DNA from: Lutimaribacter pacificus | GTDB lineage: Bacteria > Pseudomonadota > Alphaproteobacteria > Rhodobacterales > Rhodobacteraceae | DNA: 64,000 nt | Assembly: GCF_900142185.1 (NCBI RefSeq) | Contig: NZ_FQZZ01000005.1 | Coordinates: 62,001-126,000, forward strand | Direction: 5' to 3' | Shown: piece after piece, positions 18,251-26,700 of the stretch | Layout of the letters: every line of letters begins with the position of its first letter | How positions within the stretch are numbered: the stretch's first letter is position 1 | The notes under the pieces: model-generated | What the model was told of the DNA's origin: nothing | Seen by the model: only the letters and a program-made list of their open reading frames with translations | Databases searched by the model: none | Position numbers and translations under genes: made by a program

Positions 18251-19648
18251 TCAGCCGCCCCACGCCTGCGGCATGCCGAAGCCCTGTTCCAGGATCTCGC
18301 CCGCCATCAGCGCGATATCCTCGCGCCAGGGCGGGCTGACGATCTGCACGCCCGACGGCACGCCGTCCACGATCCCGCTGGCCACCGACAGGCCCGGCAG
18401 GTCCAGAAGCGGCAGCGCGATCTGGCTGAGCTGTGCCTCCCATATCCGGTCGAGCGCGGCCGCGCCGGTCAGGTCCTCGTCGCGCCTGAAGGGCAATTCG
18501 CCCGAAACCGGCATCAGCACCACGGGGTAATCTGCCAGGAACATCCGCCATTCGCGCATCAGCGCCAGCCGGCGTTGCAGGGCGGCGCCAAGCTGGCCGG
18601 GCCGGAATTCGGCCGCGCGCGGGGCGAAGCGCGCGATCAGGGCCTGCGCCCCGGCATCGCCCTCGGCCTCGGCGGTGGCGGCCTTGTCGGCGAAACCGTC
18701 CATCAGCCACAGGTCGATCTGCAGCTCCTTTGCCTCGGTCAGCGGCGGCACGCTTGCCGGTTCCTCGACCTCCCACCCGGCGGCGCGCAGCATGGCGGCG
18801 GCGCGGTCCAGATCGTCGAGGATGCGCGGATCGACCGCCATTCCGTCGGGCCGCCGGATCAGCGCGGCGCGGCGGGGCAGGTCGGGGCCGGTCAATGGCA
18901 CCGGGCTGCACAGCGGATCGCGCGGGTCCTCGCCCGACATCACCTCGAGCGCGAGGCGCAGGTCGTCCACGCGCAGCGCCAGCGGTCCGCTGACCGCCAT
19001 CAGCTGCGGCCCGATCAGGCGTGCGCCGCCGGTCAGGTTGTAGCTGGGCACGCGCCCGACCGTGGGGCGCAACCCCTGCACGCCGCAGGCATAGGCCGGA
19101 TAGCGGATCGAGCCCGCGATATCGGTGCCATGCGCGATATGGCCCAGCCCCGCCGCCGTGGCCGCACCGGCCCCGCCCGACGATCCGCCCGGCGTCAGGT
19201 CGGGGTTGCGCGGGTTCAGCGTGGTGCCGTGCTGCGCATTGGATGTGAACCAGCGATAGGAAAACGCGGGTGTGTTGGTGCGCCCGACGATCACCGCATC
19301 CTCGTCCCGCATCCGCGCGACAAAGGGGCTGTCCTCTTCCGCCACCAGGTCGGCGGCCAGCCGGGTGCCGTTTGTCGTGGCGAAACCCGCCTGGTCGGCG
19401 ATCACCTTGATCGTCACCGGCACGCCCGCCAGCTTGCCCGCGCGCCCGCCCGCCCTGATACGCTTTTCCAGCGCCCCGGCCGCTTCCATCGCCTGTTCCC
19501 CGCAATCCTGCACGATGGCGTTGATCTGCGGGTTCAGCGCGGCCACGCGATCCAGCGTCGCGCGCGTGACGGCAACCGGGCTGAGCGTGCCGCGCGTGAC
19601 ATGGTTGGCAAGGCTGCGGGCGGACAGGGACAGGGGATCTGTGGTCAT
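18251..19648 (-). CDS. Amidase (amidase-signature family)
   Basis: This is a 465-residue cytosolic amidase. The Ser-cisSer-Lys triad is visible: Lys81 (VTIKVIA), Ser156/157 in PGGSSGGAG, and nucleophile Ser180 in GTDIAGSIR. It hydrolyses an amide bond to acid and ammonia or amine; the substrate is unknown. ATG 19648 gives a typical N-terminus, and longer frames run into the divergent M20 gene's control region. It converges on the ABC operon and is divergent from the M20 hydrolase, placing three hydrolases and an importer side by side. Confidence 0.88.
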   Translation of the reverse strand: MTTDPLSLSARSLANHVTRGTLSPVAVTRATLDRVAALNPQINAIVQDCGEQAMEAAGALEKRIRAGGRAGKLAGVPVTIKVIADQAGFATTNGTRLAADLVAEEDSPFVARMRDEDAVIVGRTNTPAFSYRWFTSNAQHGTTLNPRNPDLTPGGSSGGAGAATAAGLGHIAHGTDIAGSIRYPAYACGVQGLRPTVGRVPSYNLTGGARLIGPQLMAVSGPLALRVDDLRLALEVMSGEDPRDPLCSPVPLTGPDLPRRAALIRRPDGMAVDPRILDDLDRAAAMLRAAGWEVEEPASVPPLTEAKELQIDLWLMDGFADKAATAEAEGDAGAQALIARFAPRAAEFRPGQLGAALQRRLALMREWRMFLADYPVVLMPVSGELPFRRDEDLTGAAALDRIWEAQLSQIALPLLDLPGLSVASGIVDGVPSGVQIVSPPWREDIALMAGEILEQGFGMPQAWGG

Positions 19649-19826
19649 GGGCAATTCCGGTTCTGGACGCGGCAGGATGCGCCGCAAACCCAGCTTAGAC
19701 CGGAGATCGGGGGGACAAAACCGGCATTCGCACCCGTCATGCGATTGTCGGGCCGCTGGCCGCTCGACAGAGGGGGCGGGCGGGGCTACCGTCGGGATAC
19801 CGCCACCGATCCTCAGGGAGTGCCCG

Positions 19827-20993
19827 ATGACTGTCATGCCCCAAATCGCCGCCGCCGAAAGCGACCTGGTCGAGATTTTCGAAGACCTGCACGCCAACCC
19901 CGAAATCGGGTTCGAGGAAACCCGCACCGCGCAGATCGTCGCCGAAAAGCTGCGCGCCTGGGGTGTGGACGAGGTGCATACCGGCATCGGCGGCACCGGC
20001 GTCGTCGGGCTGATCCGGGGCAAGGGCACCGGCAACCGCTGCGTCGGGTTGCGCGCCGACATGGACGCGCTGCCGATCGACGAGGCATCGGGCCTGTCCT
20101 ATGCCTCGAAAAACGCGGGCAGAATGCATGCCTGCGGCCATGACGGGCATACCACGATGCTGCTGGGCGCGGCGCGCTACCTGGCGGAAACCCGCGATTT
20201 CGACGGCACTGCCATGGTCGTGTTCCAGCCCGCCGAAGAGGGGCTGGGCGGTGCGCGCCGGATGCTGGCCGAGGGCCTGTTCGAGCGGTTCCCCTGCGAC
20301 GAGATCTATGGCCTGCACAACAACCCGATGGCCGCCCCGGGCGAGGTGTCGCTGGTCAAGGGGCCGGCGATGGCGGGGGCGCAGTTCTTCGATATCACCG
20401 TGCGCGGGCAGGGCAGCCACGCCGCCATGCCGCACCAGTCGCGCGACGCGCTGGTGATCGCCGCCTCGCTGGTGGGCCAGATCCAGACCGTCGTCAGCCG
20501 CAACGTGCCCGCCACCGAAACCTGCGTGGTGTCGGTGACGCAGATCCATTCCGGCGCGGCCTATAACGTGGTGCCCGCCGAGGCGCGGCTGGCCGGGACG
20601 ATCCGCTATTTCAGCGACGGGATGCGCGACCTGGCCGAGGCGCGCATGGCCGACCTGTGCAAGGGCGCCGCGCTGGCCTTTGGGGTCGAGGTCGATTTCG
20701 ACAGCCACAACGTCTTTGACGTGCTGCTGAACGATGCCGACCTGTCCGACGCCTACCTGGATGCCGCGCGCGAGGTGGTGGGCGCCGACAAGGTGCGCGA
20801 ACACGACACGCCGCTGACCGGGTCCGAGGATTTCGCCGATATGCTCAAGGTGGTGCCCGGCGCCTATTGCATGGTCGGCCATTCCGGCGACACGCCGCTG
20901 CACAATCCCGGTTTCGTGCTGGGCAAGGATATCCTGCCGGTGGGCGCGTCGCTGCTGGCGCGGATCGTGGAAAAGCGCCTGCCGCTGGGCTGA
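19827..20993 (+). CDS. M20 family amidohydrolase (hippurate hydrolase-like)
   Basis: This is a 388-residue M20D metal-dependent amidohydrolase of the hippurate/N-acyl-amino-acid hydrolase group. Metal ligands are visible in HACGHDGH (Cys103, His105) and PAEEG (Glu137-Glu138), followed by the GLHNNP and GSHAAMPHQSRD motifs. CAGGGAG precedes ATG 19827. It would release an amino acid from an acylated or peptide substrate, fitting the importer and amidase nearby. The gene ends 3 bases before the convergent glutamine amidotransferase gene. Confidence 0.9.
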   Translation: MTVMPQIAAAESDLVEIFEDLHANPEIGFEETRTAQIVAEKLRAWGVDEVHTGIGGTGVVGLIRGKGTGNRCVGLRADMDALPIDEASGLSYASKNAGRMHACGHDGHTTMLLGAARYLAETRDFDGTAMVVFQPAEEGLGGARRMLAEGLFERFPCDEIYGLHNNPMAAPGEVSLVKGPAMAGAQFFDITVRGQGSHAAMPHQSRDALVIAASLVGQIQTVVSRNVPATETCVVSVTQIHSGAAYNVVPAEARLAGTIRYFSDGMRDLAEARMADLCKGAALAFGVEVDFDSHNVFDVLLNDADLSDAYLDAAREVVGADKVREHDTPLTGSEDFADMLKVVPGAYCMVGHSGDTPLHNPGFVLGKDILPVGASLLARIVEKRLPLG

Positions 20994-20996
20994 GCC

Positions 20997-21734
20997 CTAG
21001 CCGCGATAGCGCGCGACGAAATTGCGCAGGATCTTTTCGGGCTGGTCCACATGGGCGGCGCGGCAGGTGGCGATCAGGTTGTCGGCCTCATCAGGGTGGA
21101 AATATCCCTTGTTGCGATAGAGCCGGATGCGCGTTTCGAACACCGCGCCATCGGCCTCGGGGTGGAACTGCGTGGCGTAGATGTTGCGCCGGACCCGGAT
21201 CATCTGGAACGGGCAGGGGGCCGAGGACAGCAGGTGCACCGCCCCGTCGGGCAGGTGCTGCACCGCCTCCTTGTGGCCGACGAAGGCGGCAAAGCGGTCG
21301 GGCAGCCCGGCCATCACCGGATCGTCCTGCGCCGCATCGGTCAGCGCGCATTCGACCGGGCCGACGGGTTCGCCGTAACGCTCCTTGCTGACGCGCGCGC
21401 CGAGGTGATGCGCCAGGATGCCGATGCCGTAACAGCAGCCCATGAAGGGCGTGTCGCTTTCGGTGATCGCAGGCATCAGCGACAGGATCTGCGCCTCGAT
21501 CCGCGCCTCGGTGGGGTCTTTTTCGTCGGGCGCATCGCTGACGCAGCCGGGGCCGCCGCCCACGATGACACCGGAACAGGCCGCCAGATCAATGTCCGAA
21601 GGCAGGTTTTCCCGGTCCAGCCGGATGCGGCGGGTTTCGGCCGGCGACAGCCCGCCCTTGGCCAGGAAGGCCGCGTATTCATCGTCGGACGCTTCGGTTT
21701 CGGGGCGCAGTTGCAGGATCAGAAAGGGGCGCAT
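20997..21734 (-). CDS. Class I glutamine amidotransferase-like protein
   Basis: This is a 245-residue protein with the class I amidotransferase triad: Cys101 in GCCYG, His191 and Glu193 in QFHPEAD. It is a stand-alone domain resembling GuaA N-terminal domains and gamma-glutamyl-type hydrolases. Acidic patches and the GGGPGCVSDA loop match the YfeJ-like group. The partner or substrate is unknown. The gene is divergent from the octaheme cytochrome, with the FNR site in the 138-base gap, and it converges on the M20 hydrolase. Confidence 0.85.
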   Translation of the reverse strand: MRPFLILQLRPETEASDDEYAAFLAKGGLSPAETRRIRLDRENLPSDIDLAACSGVIVGGGPGCVSDAPDEKDPTEARIEAQILSLMPAITESDTPFMGCCYGIGILAHHLGARVSKERYGEPVGPVECALTDAAQDDPVMAGLPDRFAAFVGHKEAVQHLPDGAVHLLSSAPCPFQMIRVRRNIYATQFHPEADGAVFETRIRLYRNKGYFHPDEADNLIATCRAAHVDQPEKILRNFVARYRG

Positions 21735-21800
21735 GGCGGTCTCCGACAGGTGTCCGCGTTGTGACGCGCGCCGGGCGCAGGCGCAAGCCCCGGTGCCGGT

Positions 21801-21839
21801 TTGATCTGGATCAATGTCCGAATCTCCTGATTATATGCT
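21801..21839 (+). promoter_or_regulatory. FNR (FnrL) site and -10 box of the octaheme cytochrome operon
   Basis: TTGATCTGGATCAA (21801-21814) is a perfect TTGAT-N4-ATCAA FNR site. A -10 TATGCT lies at 21834-21839. The site centre would then fall near -40 from the start of transcription, the class II activator position. This predicts expression under oxygen limitation. Confidence 0.8.
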
Positions 21840-21872
21840 ACATTCGGAATATTCTTTTGATGGGAGGTTGCG

Positions 21873-23504
21873 ATGCCGATGTCGCGCATGACGATCCTGG
21901 GCGGGGTGCTGGCCGTCGCACTGAGCGGCGCGGCAGGCGCGCAGCAGGCCCCGGCGATCCCCGGCAGCGACAGCACCGCCGACCATACCAAGTTCGAAAT
22001 CCTGAAACAGGATTTCAAATCCGGCCCCGAGGTGACGGCCGCCTGCATCAGCTGCCATACCGAGGCAGACGACCAGATGATGCATTCGATCCATTTCAAC
22101 TGGGATTTCGATCACCCCGAAACCGGCCAGAAGCTGGGAAAACGCAACGTCATCAACGCCTTCTGCGGATCGGTCGCGGGGAACGAGCCGCGCTGCACCT
22201 CCTGCCACGCGGGCTATGGCTGGGAGGATATGAACCAGCCGCCGCCGCAGCAATCGACCGCGGTCGATTGCCTTGTCTGTCACGACCGCTCGGGCCAGTA
22301 TACCAAGACCGCGACCGGCGCGGGCCATCCGCCGCTCGACCCGGTGAAACCCGGCACCACGACGATCACCGGCGCGCCGGCCTGGGCGGTGGACCTGTCG
22401 AAAGCCGCGCAATCGGTGGGGATGCCGGGGCGCGACAATTGCGGCAACTGCCATTTCTACGGCGGAGGCGGCGATAACGTGAAGCACGGCGATCTCAGCT
22501 CGGTGCTCTACGATCCGCCGCGCGCCGTCGATGTGCACATGTCGGCCGAGGGCGAGAATTTCACCTGTTCCACCTGCCATGTCACCGACAAGCACCAGTG
22601 GGACGGTTCGCGCTATGCCGCCCATGCCTCGGACATGAAGGGCACCGGCAAGCCCGGCCAGCGCCGCGATGTCGCCACCTGCCAGAGCTGCCACGGCAAC
22701 ACCCCGCATGAGGCGAATATCATGGGGGCCAAGCTGAACGATCACACCGATGTGCTGGCCTGCCAGACCTGCCACATCCCCGAATTCGCGCGCGGCGGCG
22801 TGGCGACAAAAACATGGTGGGACTGGTCGACCGCCGGCAAGCTGAAGGACGGCCAGCCCTACCACGAAGAGGAGTTCACCCAGTCGGACGGGCAGCACCT
22901 GCATACCTACCTGTCGACCAAGGGCAATTTCCGCTGGGAAGAGAACGTCAAACCGATCTACGCCTGGTTCGACGGGCAGGTCGAATACACCACCGGCGAC
23001 AAGGTGATCGACCCCGCGCAGGTGGTCGAGGTCAACAAGGTCAAGGGCGAACGCGGCGATGGCCGCAGCCGCATCTGGCCCTTCAAGCGGATGGAGGGGC
23101 GGCAGGCCTACGATTCGCAGCTCAACCACCTGGTCTTTACCCATGTCTGGGGGCCGACGACCGACACCGCCTTCTGGACGAATTTCGACTGGGGCAAGGC
23201 GATCGACGCCGGGATGAAGGCGGCGGGCCGCGAATACTCGGGCCAGTTCGATTTCGTCGACACCCATATGTACTGGCCGATCACCCATATGGTTGCCCCG
23301 GCCGAACAGGCGCTGAAATGCGGAAGCTGCCATTCCGAGGACGGGCGCATGGTGGGGCTGGCGGGCGTGTTCCTGCCGGGCACCGACAGCAACGGCATCG
23401 TCGGCATCCTGGGCAGGCTTCTGGTGCTGGCCACGCTGGCGGGCGTGTTGCTGCACGGCGTTCTGCGGATATTCAGCGGCAGGAAAGGGGGCCATCATGG
23501 CTAA
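21873..23504 (+). CDS. Octaheme c-type cytochrome, tetrathionate reductase family
   Basis: This is a 543-residue periplasmic multiheme cytochrome with a signal peptide cleaved near AGA-QQ (residue 23). Eight CxxCH haem motifs are present in order: CISCH (58-62), CTSCH, CLVCH, CGNCH, CSTCH, CQSCH, CQTCH and CGSCH. The sequence around the first two haems (HTEADDQMMHSIH, GNEPRCTSCHAGYGW) is that of the octaheme tetrathionate reductase family of Shewanella, which reduces tetrathionate, nitrite and hydroxylamine in vitro. A C-terminal membrane helix (about 510-532) anchors it. The true electron acceptor is unknown. It overlaps the cytochrome b gene by 8 bases. Confidence 0.9.
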   Translation: MPMSRMTILGGVLAVALSGAAGAQQAPAIPGSDSTADHTKFEILKQDFKSGPEVTAACISCHTEADDQMMHSIHFNWDFDHPETGQKLGKRNVINAFCGSVAGNEPRCTSCHAGYGWEDMNQPPPQQSTAVDCLVCHDRSGQYTKTATGAGHPPLDPVKPGTTTITGAPAWAVDLSKAAQSVGMPGRDNCGNCHFYGGGGDNVKHGDLSSVLYDPPRAVDVHMSAEGENFTCSTCHVTDKHQWDGSRYAAHASDMKGTGKPGQRRDVATCQSCHGNTPHEANIMGAKLNDHTDVLACQTCHIPEFARGGVATKTWWDWSTAGKLKDGQPYHEEEFTQSDGQHLHTYLSTKGNFRWEENVKPIYAWFDGQVEYTTGDKVIDPAQVVEVNKVKGERGDGRSRIWPFKRMEGRQAYDSQLNHLVFTHVWGPTTDTAFWTNFDWGKAIDAGMKAAGREYSGQFDFVDTHMYWPITHMVAPAEQALKCGSCHSEDGRMVGLAGVFLPGTDSNGIVGILGRLLVLATLAGVLLHGVLRIFSGRKGGHHG

Positions 23505-24162
23505 GCGTTGCGTCAAGGTCTATCCGCGGTTCGAACGCTTCTGGCACTGGGCGCAGGTGGTGCTGATCCTGACGCTGCTGTTCACCGGGATGGGGCTGAA
23601 CGGGGTGCATTCCGCGCTGCATTTCGGCCCGGCGGTGATGCTGCACACGGTCGCCGCGCTGGCGTTGCTGGCGCTGTGGATATTCGCGACCTTCTGGCTG
23701 TTCACCACCGGCACCTGGCGGCAGTTCATCCCCAAGATCGAGGGCATGATCGCGGTCGCGCGGTTCTATGCCTACGGTGTCTTCAGGGGCGAGGAGCATC
23801 CTTACAAAAAGATCTTCTGGCGCAAGCACAACCCGTTGCAGGCGGCCACCTATTTCGGGCTCAAATGGTTCGTCTTTCCCGCCATCTGGGTCACTGGCAT
23901 CGCCTATCTGACCTATAATATCTGGGCCGGGTCGGTCGCGGCGCCGGTCGCCTGGATCACGGCCATCGCCAATGCGCACCTGCTGGCGGCCTATGTGATC
24001 GTGGCCTTCGTGATCGTGCATGTCTATCTGCTGACCGTCGGCCACGGGTTCCGCAGCCACGTGACGCCGATGATCACCGGCTATGACACCATCGACCTGA
24101 CGCCGGAACAAGAGGCGTATCTGGAAACCAACGAACCGGGGCGGCTGAAACCGGCGGAATAG
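23497..24162 (+). CDS. Cytochrome b membrane subunit (quinol oxidising)
   Basis: This is a 221-residue membrane protein with four helices (about 14-36, 46-70, 125-145 and 155-185) and the FERFWHWAQ start of dihaem cytochrome b subunits of the thiosulfate-reductase/formate-dehydrogenase gamma type. Histidines in helices 1, 2 and 4 can ligate haem. AGGAAAGGGG precedes the ATG, which lies within the cytochrome c gene. It probably takes electrons from quinol and passes them to the octaheme protein, making a two-component respiratory reductase. Confidence 0.87.
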   Translation: MAKRCVKVYPRFERFWHWAQVVLILTLLFTGMGLNGVHSALHFGPAVMLHTVAALALLALWIFATFWLFTTGTWRQFIPKIEGMIAVARFYAYGVFRGEEHPYKKIFWRKHNPLQAATYFGLKWFVFPAIWVTGIAYLTYNIWAGSVAAPVAWITAIANAHLLAAYVIVAFVIVHVYLLTVGHGFRSHVTPMITGYDTIDLTPEQEAYLETNEPGRLKPAE

Positions 24163-24168
24163 GGCGCG

Positions 24169-25707
24169 TCAGAACCGCGTGCCCATCAGCCGGTCGATCG
24201 GGGCGAAATCGTCGGTCAGCACCAGCGGCGCGCGGTTGGTCAGGATCGCCCCGATGGTGCTGTCGGCCAGCCGGGCAAAGCGGATCGGCGCGGGCGACTG
24301 GCCGTCCAGCTTGACGACGGGCGTTTCCGACCGGCCCGCCGCGAGGATGAACACCATCCGCTCGCCGGGGGCGGGGCGGCGCGCCTCGCTCCAGACCTCG
24401 ACCACGGGAAAGACCTGCTGCAACGTCACGACCATCGAGGCGAGCGCGCGCAGGTTGTCGGCATGGTCCACCACGTTCATCAGGTACGATCCGCCCGGCT
24501 CCAGCCGGTCGCGCACAAGTTCGAAGAACTCGCGCGTGATCAGGTGCGGCGGCACGGCGATATCGGTGAAGGCATCGCCGACGATCACGTCATACCGGTC
24601 GGGCCGGTTGCGCAGGGCGGCGCGGGCATCCTCGGTCAGCACGGTTGCACGCGCGGGATCGAACCAGAAATCGCGGATCGCAACCTCGGTCACCGCGGGG
24701 TCGATCTCGGCCACGGTCACGGCGGCGGGCGGCGTGGTCTGTGCCCATTTGCGCGGCACCGAGAACGTGCCGCCGCCGATGAAGAAGGCCGAGAAATCGC
24801 GCCGCCCCATACGCGCCTGCGCCAGCAGGTCGAAAAGCGCGGCACTGTCATAGAACATCACATCCGGCAGGTCGCGCGCGCCGCGGCCATGCACAAGGTG
24901 ATCCAGCACCATCATGTGCACCGGGCTGTTCGGATCGGCGCTGATATCGACGGTGCGGATGCAGAAATAATCGCTTTCGCGGGTGCAGGGGCTGGGTTGC
25001 GCCAGCGCGGCGCCCGCCAGCGCCAGCCCCGCCAGAAAGGACAACCCGGTCCAGAGCCAGGCCACCGCCGCGCCTGCGCGCCGCGCCCAGAGCAGCAGCA
25101 GCGCGGCGGCGGCAAGATAACTCAGCGTCACCGCCACCAGCGTACCCGCCGAGCCCAGCCACGAGATGAAGACGAACCCGGCCAGCAGCGTCCCGGCAAT
25201 GGCCCCGATGGCCCCCGCGGCGAACATCGCCCCCAGCGCCCGGCCCGAGGTGCCGGGGTTGGCCGCCACGGCGATCTGGGCGAGCACGGGGGCGGGAACA
25301 CCCGCGAAAAAGGACGGCAGGAAAAACGCGATCGAGCACAGCGCGACGATGGCGACGATCTGGTTTTCCGTCATCGGCAGCACGGCGGCGGCGCCCCAGC
25401 GCAACAGGAACAGCGCGGCGGCGGTGGACAGCGCCGCGCCGATCATGCCCCAGCCCGTCCAGCGCAGGGCGCGCGCGCTTTGCATCTCGGCGATGCGCCC
25501 GCCGGCCCAGTGACCGGCGGAAAACCCCGCCAGCACCACCGCGATGATCGAGGTCCAGGTATAAAGCGACATGCCGACATAGGGCGCCAGCATCCGCCCG
25601 GCGACGATCTCGACCACCAGGGAGGCGGCGGAAACCGCTGCCTGCACGATCACCAGCAGCGGTACGGAGGGAAGGTTGCGCGGGGCGGGAAGGGGTGCGT
25701 CGGTCAT
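24169..25707 (-). CDS. Fused membrane/spermidine-synthase-like protein
   Basis: This is a 512-residue protein with seven or so membrane helices (1-225) followed by a spermidine-synthase-like Rossmann domain (about 245-470). The SAM-type glycine motif reads FIGGGTFSVP and is followed by AEIDPAVTEVA. The usual acidic residue after GGG(D/E)G in true spermidine synthases is missing, so the aminopropyl transfer reaction is doubtful. Such fused MFS/spermidine synthase proteins are widespread with unknown substrates. The gene converges on the cytochrome operon, 6 bases apart. Confidence 0.8.
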   Translation of the reverse strand: MTDAPLPAPRNLPSVPLLVIVQAAVSAASLVVEIVAGRMLAPYVGMSLYTWTSIIAVVLAGFSAGHWAGGRIAEMQSARALRWTGWGMIGAALSTAAALFLLRWGAAAVLPMTENQIVAIVALCSIAFFLPSFFAGVPAPVLAQIAVAANPGTSGRALGAMFAAGAIGAIAGTLLAGFVFISWLGSAGTLVAVTLSYLAAAALLLLWARRAGAAVAWLWTGLSFLAGLALAGAALAQPSPCTRESDYFCIRTVDISADPNSPVHMMVLDHLVHGRGARDLPDVMFYDSAALFDLLAQARMGRRDFSAFFIGGGTFSVPRKWAQTTPPAAVTVAEIDPAVTEVAIRDFWFDPARATVLTEDARAALRNRPDRYDVIVGDAFTDIAVPPHLITREFFELVRDRLEPGGSYLMNVVDHADNLRALASMVVTLQQVFPVVEVWSEARRPAPGERMVFILAAGRSETPVVKLDGQSPAPIRFARLADSTIGAILTNRAPLVLTDDFAPIDRLMGTRF

Positions 25708-25743
25708 GGCGACGATATTCGCCGCAATTGCCGGTCACGCAAC

Positions 25744-25762
25744 AAAAAACCGCCCCGGGCGG
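25744..25762 (-). terminator. Rho-independent terminator after the DUF882 gene
   Basis: On the minus strand CCGCC-CGG-GGCGG (25762 to 25750) is followed by six T residues (25749-25744). It lies 37 bases after the DUF882 stop and before the start region of the spermidine-synthase-like gene. Confidence 0.7.
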
Positions 25763-25798
25763 GACGGTCGGTGCGGGGTTCGGTGCTGCGGCCTGCGC

Positions 25799-26368
25799 TC
25801 AGCTGCCCCAGCTGCGGACCGGGCCGCAATCCATATGCACGAAGTTCGAGCGCGAATAGCGCCCCACGCCCCCGGCGCGGCAGGCCGAGGCGGCGCGCGC
25901 CATCTGGTTGACCGAGCGCGAGGCAAGCCGCAGGTCGGCAGCCTCGCCGCGCATGTGGAGGGAATTCTTGGCCACGCCGGACGAGCGGCGGCGCAGCATC
26001 GCGTTGGTTTCGGGGCTGCGATAGCCCGACAACAGCATGTAGGGTTCGTTCACGTCCAGCAGGTTATGGGCGGCGGCCATGATGTCGATCGTGCGCAGGT
26101 CGATGTTGATGATCTTGTTGTTGCGCCAGTCGCGCATGAAGAAATTGATCTCTTTCACCGCGTCGCCGATGTAATCGCCCTCGATCCAGTAGATCATGTC
26201 GAGCCGTTCGCCCGTCCGGCCGTTATACATCTTGACGCGCCGGATATCGCCCGACCCGCGAAGAAACCCTGCTGCGTTGGAGAATGTCGGCGCCGCCGTT
26301 ACTGCTGTTGCTGCGAATGCGCCCAAAAGTGCCCTGCGGGTGAGGCCCGCGTCACGCTGTTCCGTCAT
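25799..26368 (-). CDS. DUF882 (YcbK/M15-like) exported protein
   Basis: This is a 189-residue protein with a twin-arginine-type leader (TRRALLGAFAATAV, residues 10-23), so probably exported folded. The DUF882 / peptidase M15-like domain follows, with GYRSPETNAMLR, SLHMRGEAADLR and NFVHMDCG supplying the expected zinc-ligand pattern (His, Asp, His). The fold is that of D-Ala-D-Ala carboxypeptidases, so a role in peptidoglycan trimming is likely but unproven. ATG 26368 was chosen because it places the leader at the N-terminus. It is divergent from an L,D-transpeptidase, giving a paired cell-wall locus. Confidence 0.88.
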   Translation of the reverse strand: MTEQRDAGLTRRALLGAFAATAVTAAPTFSNAAGFLRGSGDIRRVKMYNGRTGERLDMIYWIEGDYIGDAVKEINFFMRDWRNNKIINIDLRTIDIMAAAHNLLDVNEPYMLLSGYRSPETNAMLRRRSSGVAKNSLHMRGEAADLRLASRSVNQMARAASACRAGGVGRYSRSNFVHMDCGPVRSWGS

Positions 26369-26700
26369 ATCCTTAGCGCCCGTCCCGTCGCTTACCTGTG
26401 TCTTGCCGTGACGTTGCACGGCTTCTGCCATCTCATCCCCAGATGCACCGTTTTTATGGCACATCTCGAATCGCTGTCCAAGCGCGGATTCATTACAATA
26501 CGGAGTATCAAGGGTTTTCGGCGATTTTCTGCGCAAAGCGTGTCGCCTGTGCCCGATTTGCGCGAAACCCGCGGTGTTGGCGCATCATCTGCAAAAGCTT
26601 TCGCGCGCTGGACGGAATGTGAATGGACAGCGTCGCGGCGATCTCGCATCAGTGATCTGTCTGTCCGCACGATGTTGCCAAACGATTGAAGAGGATCACG
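26369..26700. other. 332-base divergent control region of two cell-wall genes
   Basis: This gap separates the DUF882 gene (leftward) from the L,D-transpeptidase (rightward). It is more AT-rich than its surroundings. On the minus strand a possible promoter is TTGGAC (26481-26476), 17 bases, CATAAA (26458-26453). A GAGG ribosome site (26691-26694) precedes the rightward ATG. No convincing rightward promoter or convincing small gene was found, and no known operator motif was recognised. Confidence 0.4.
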
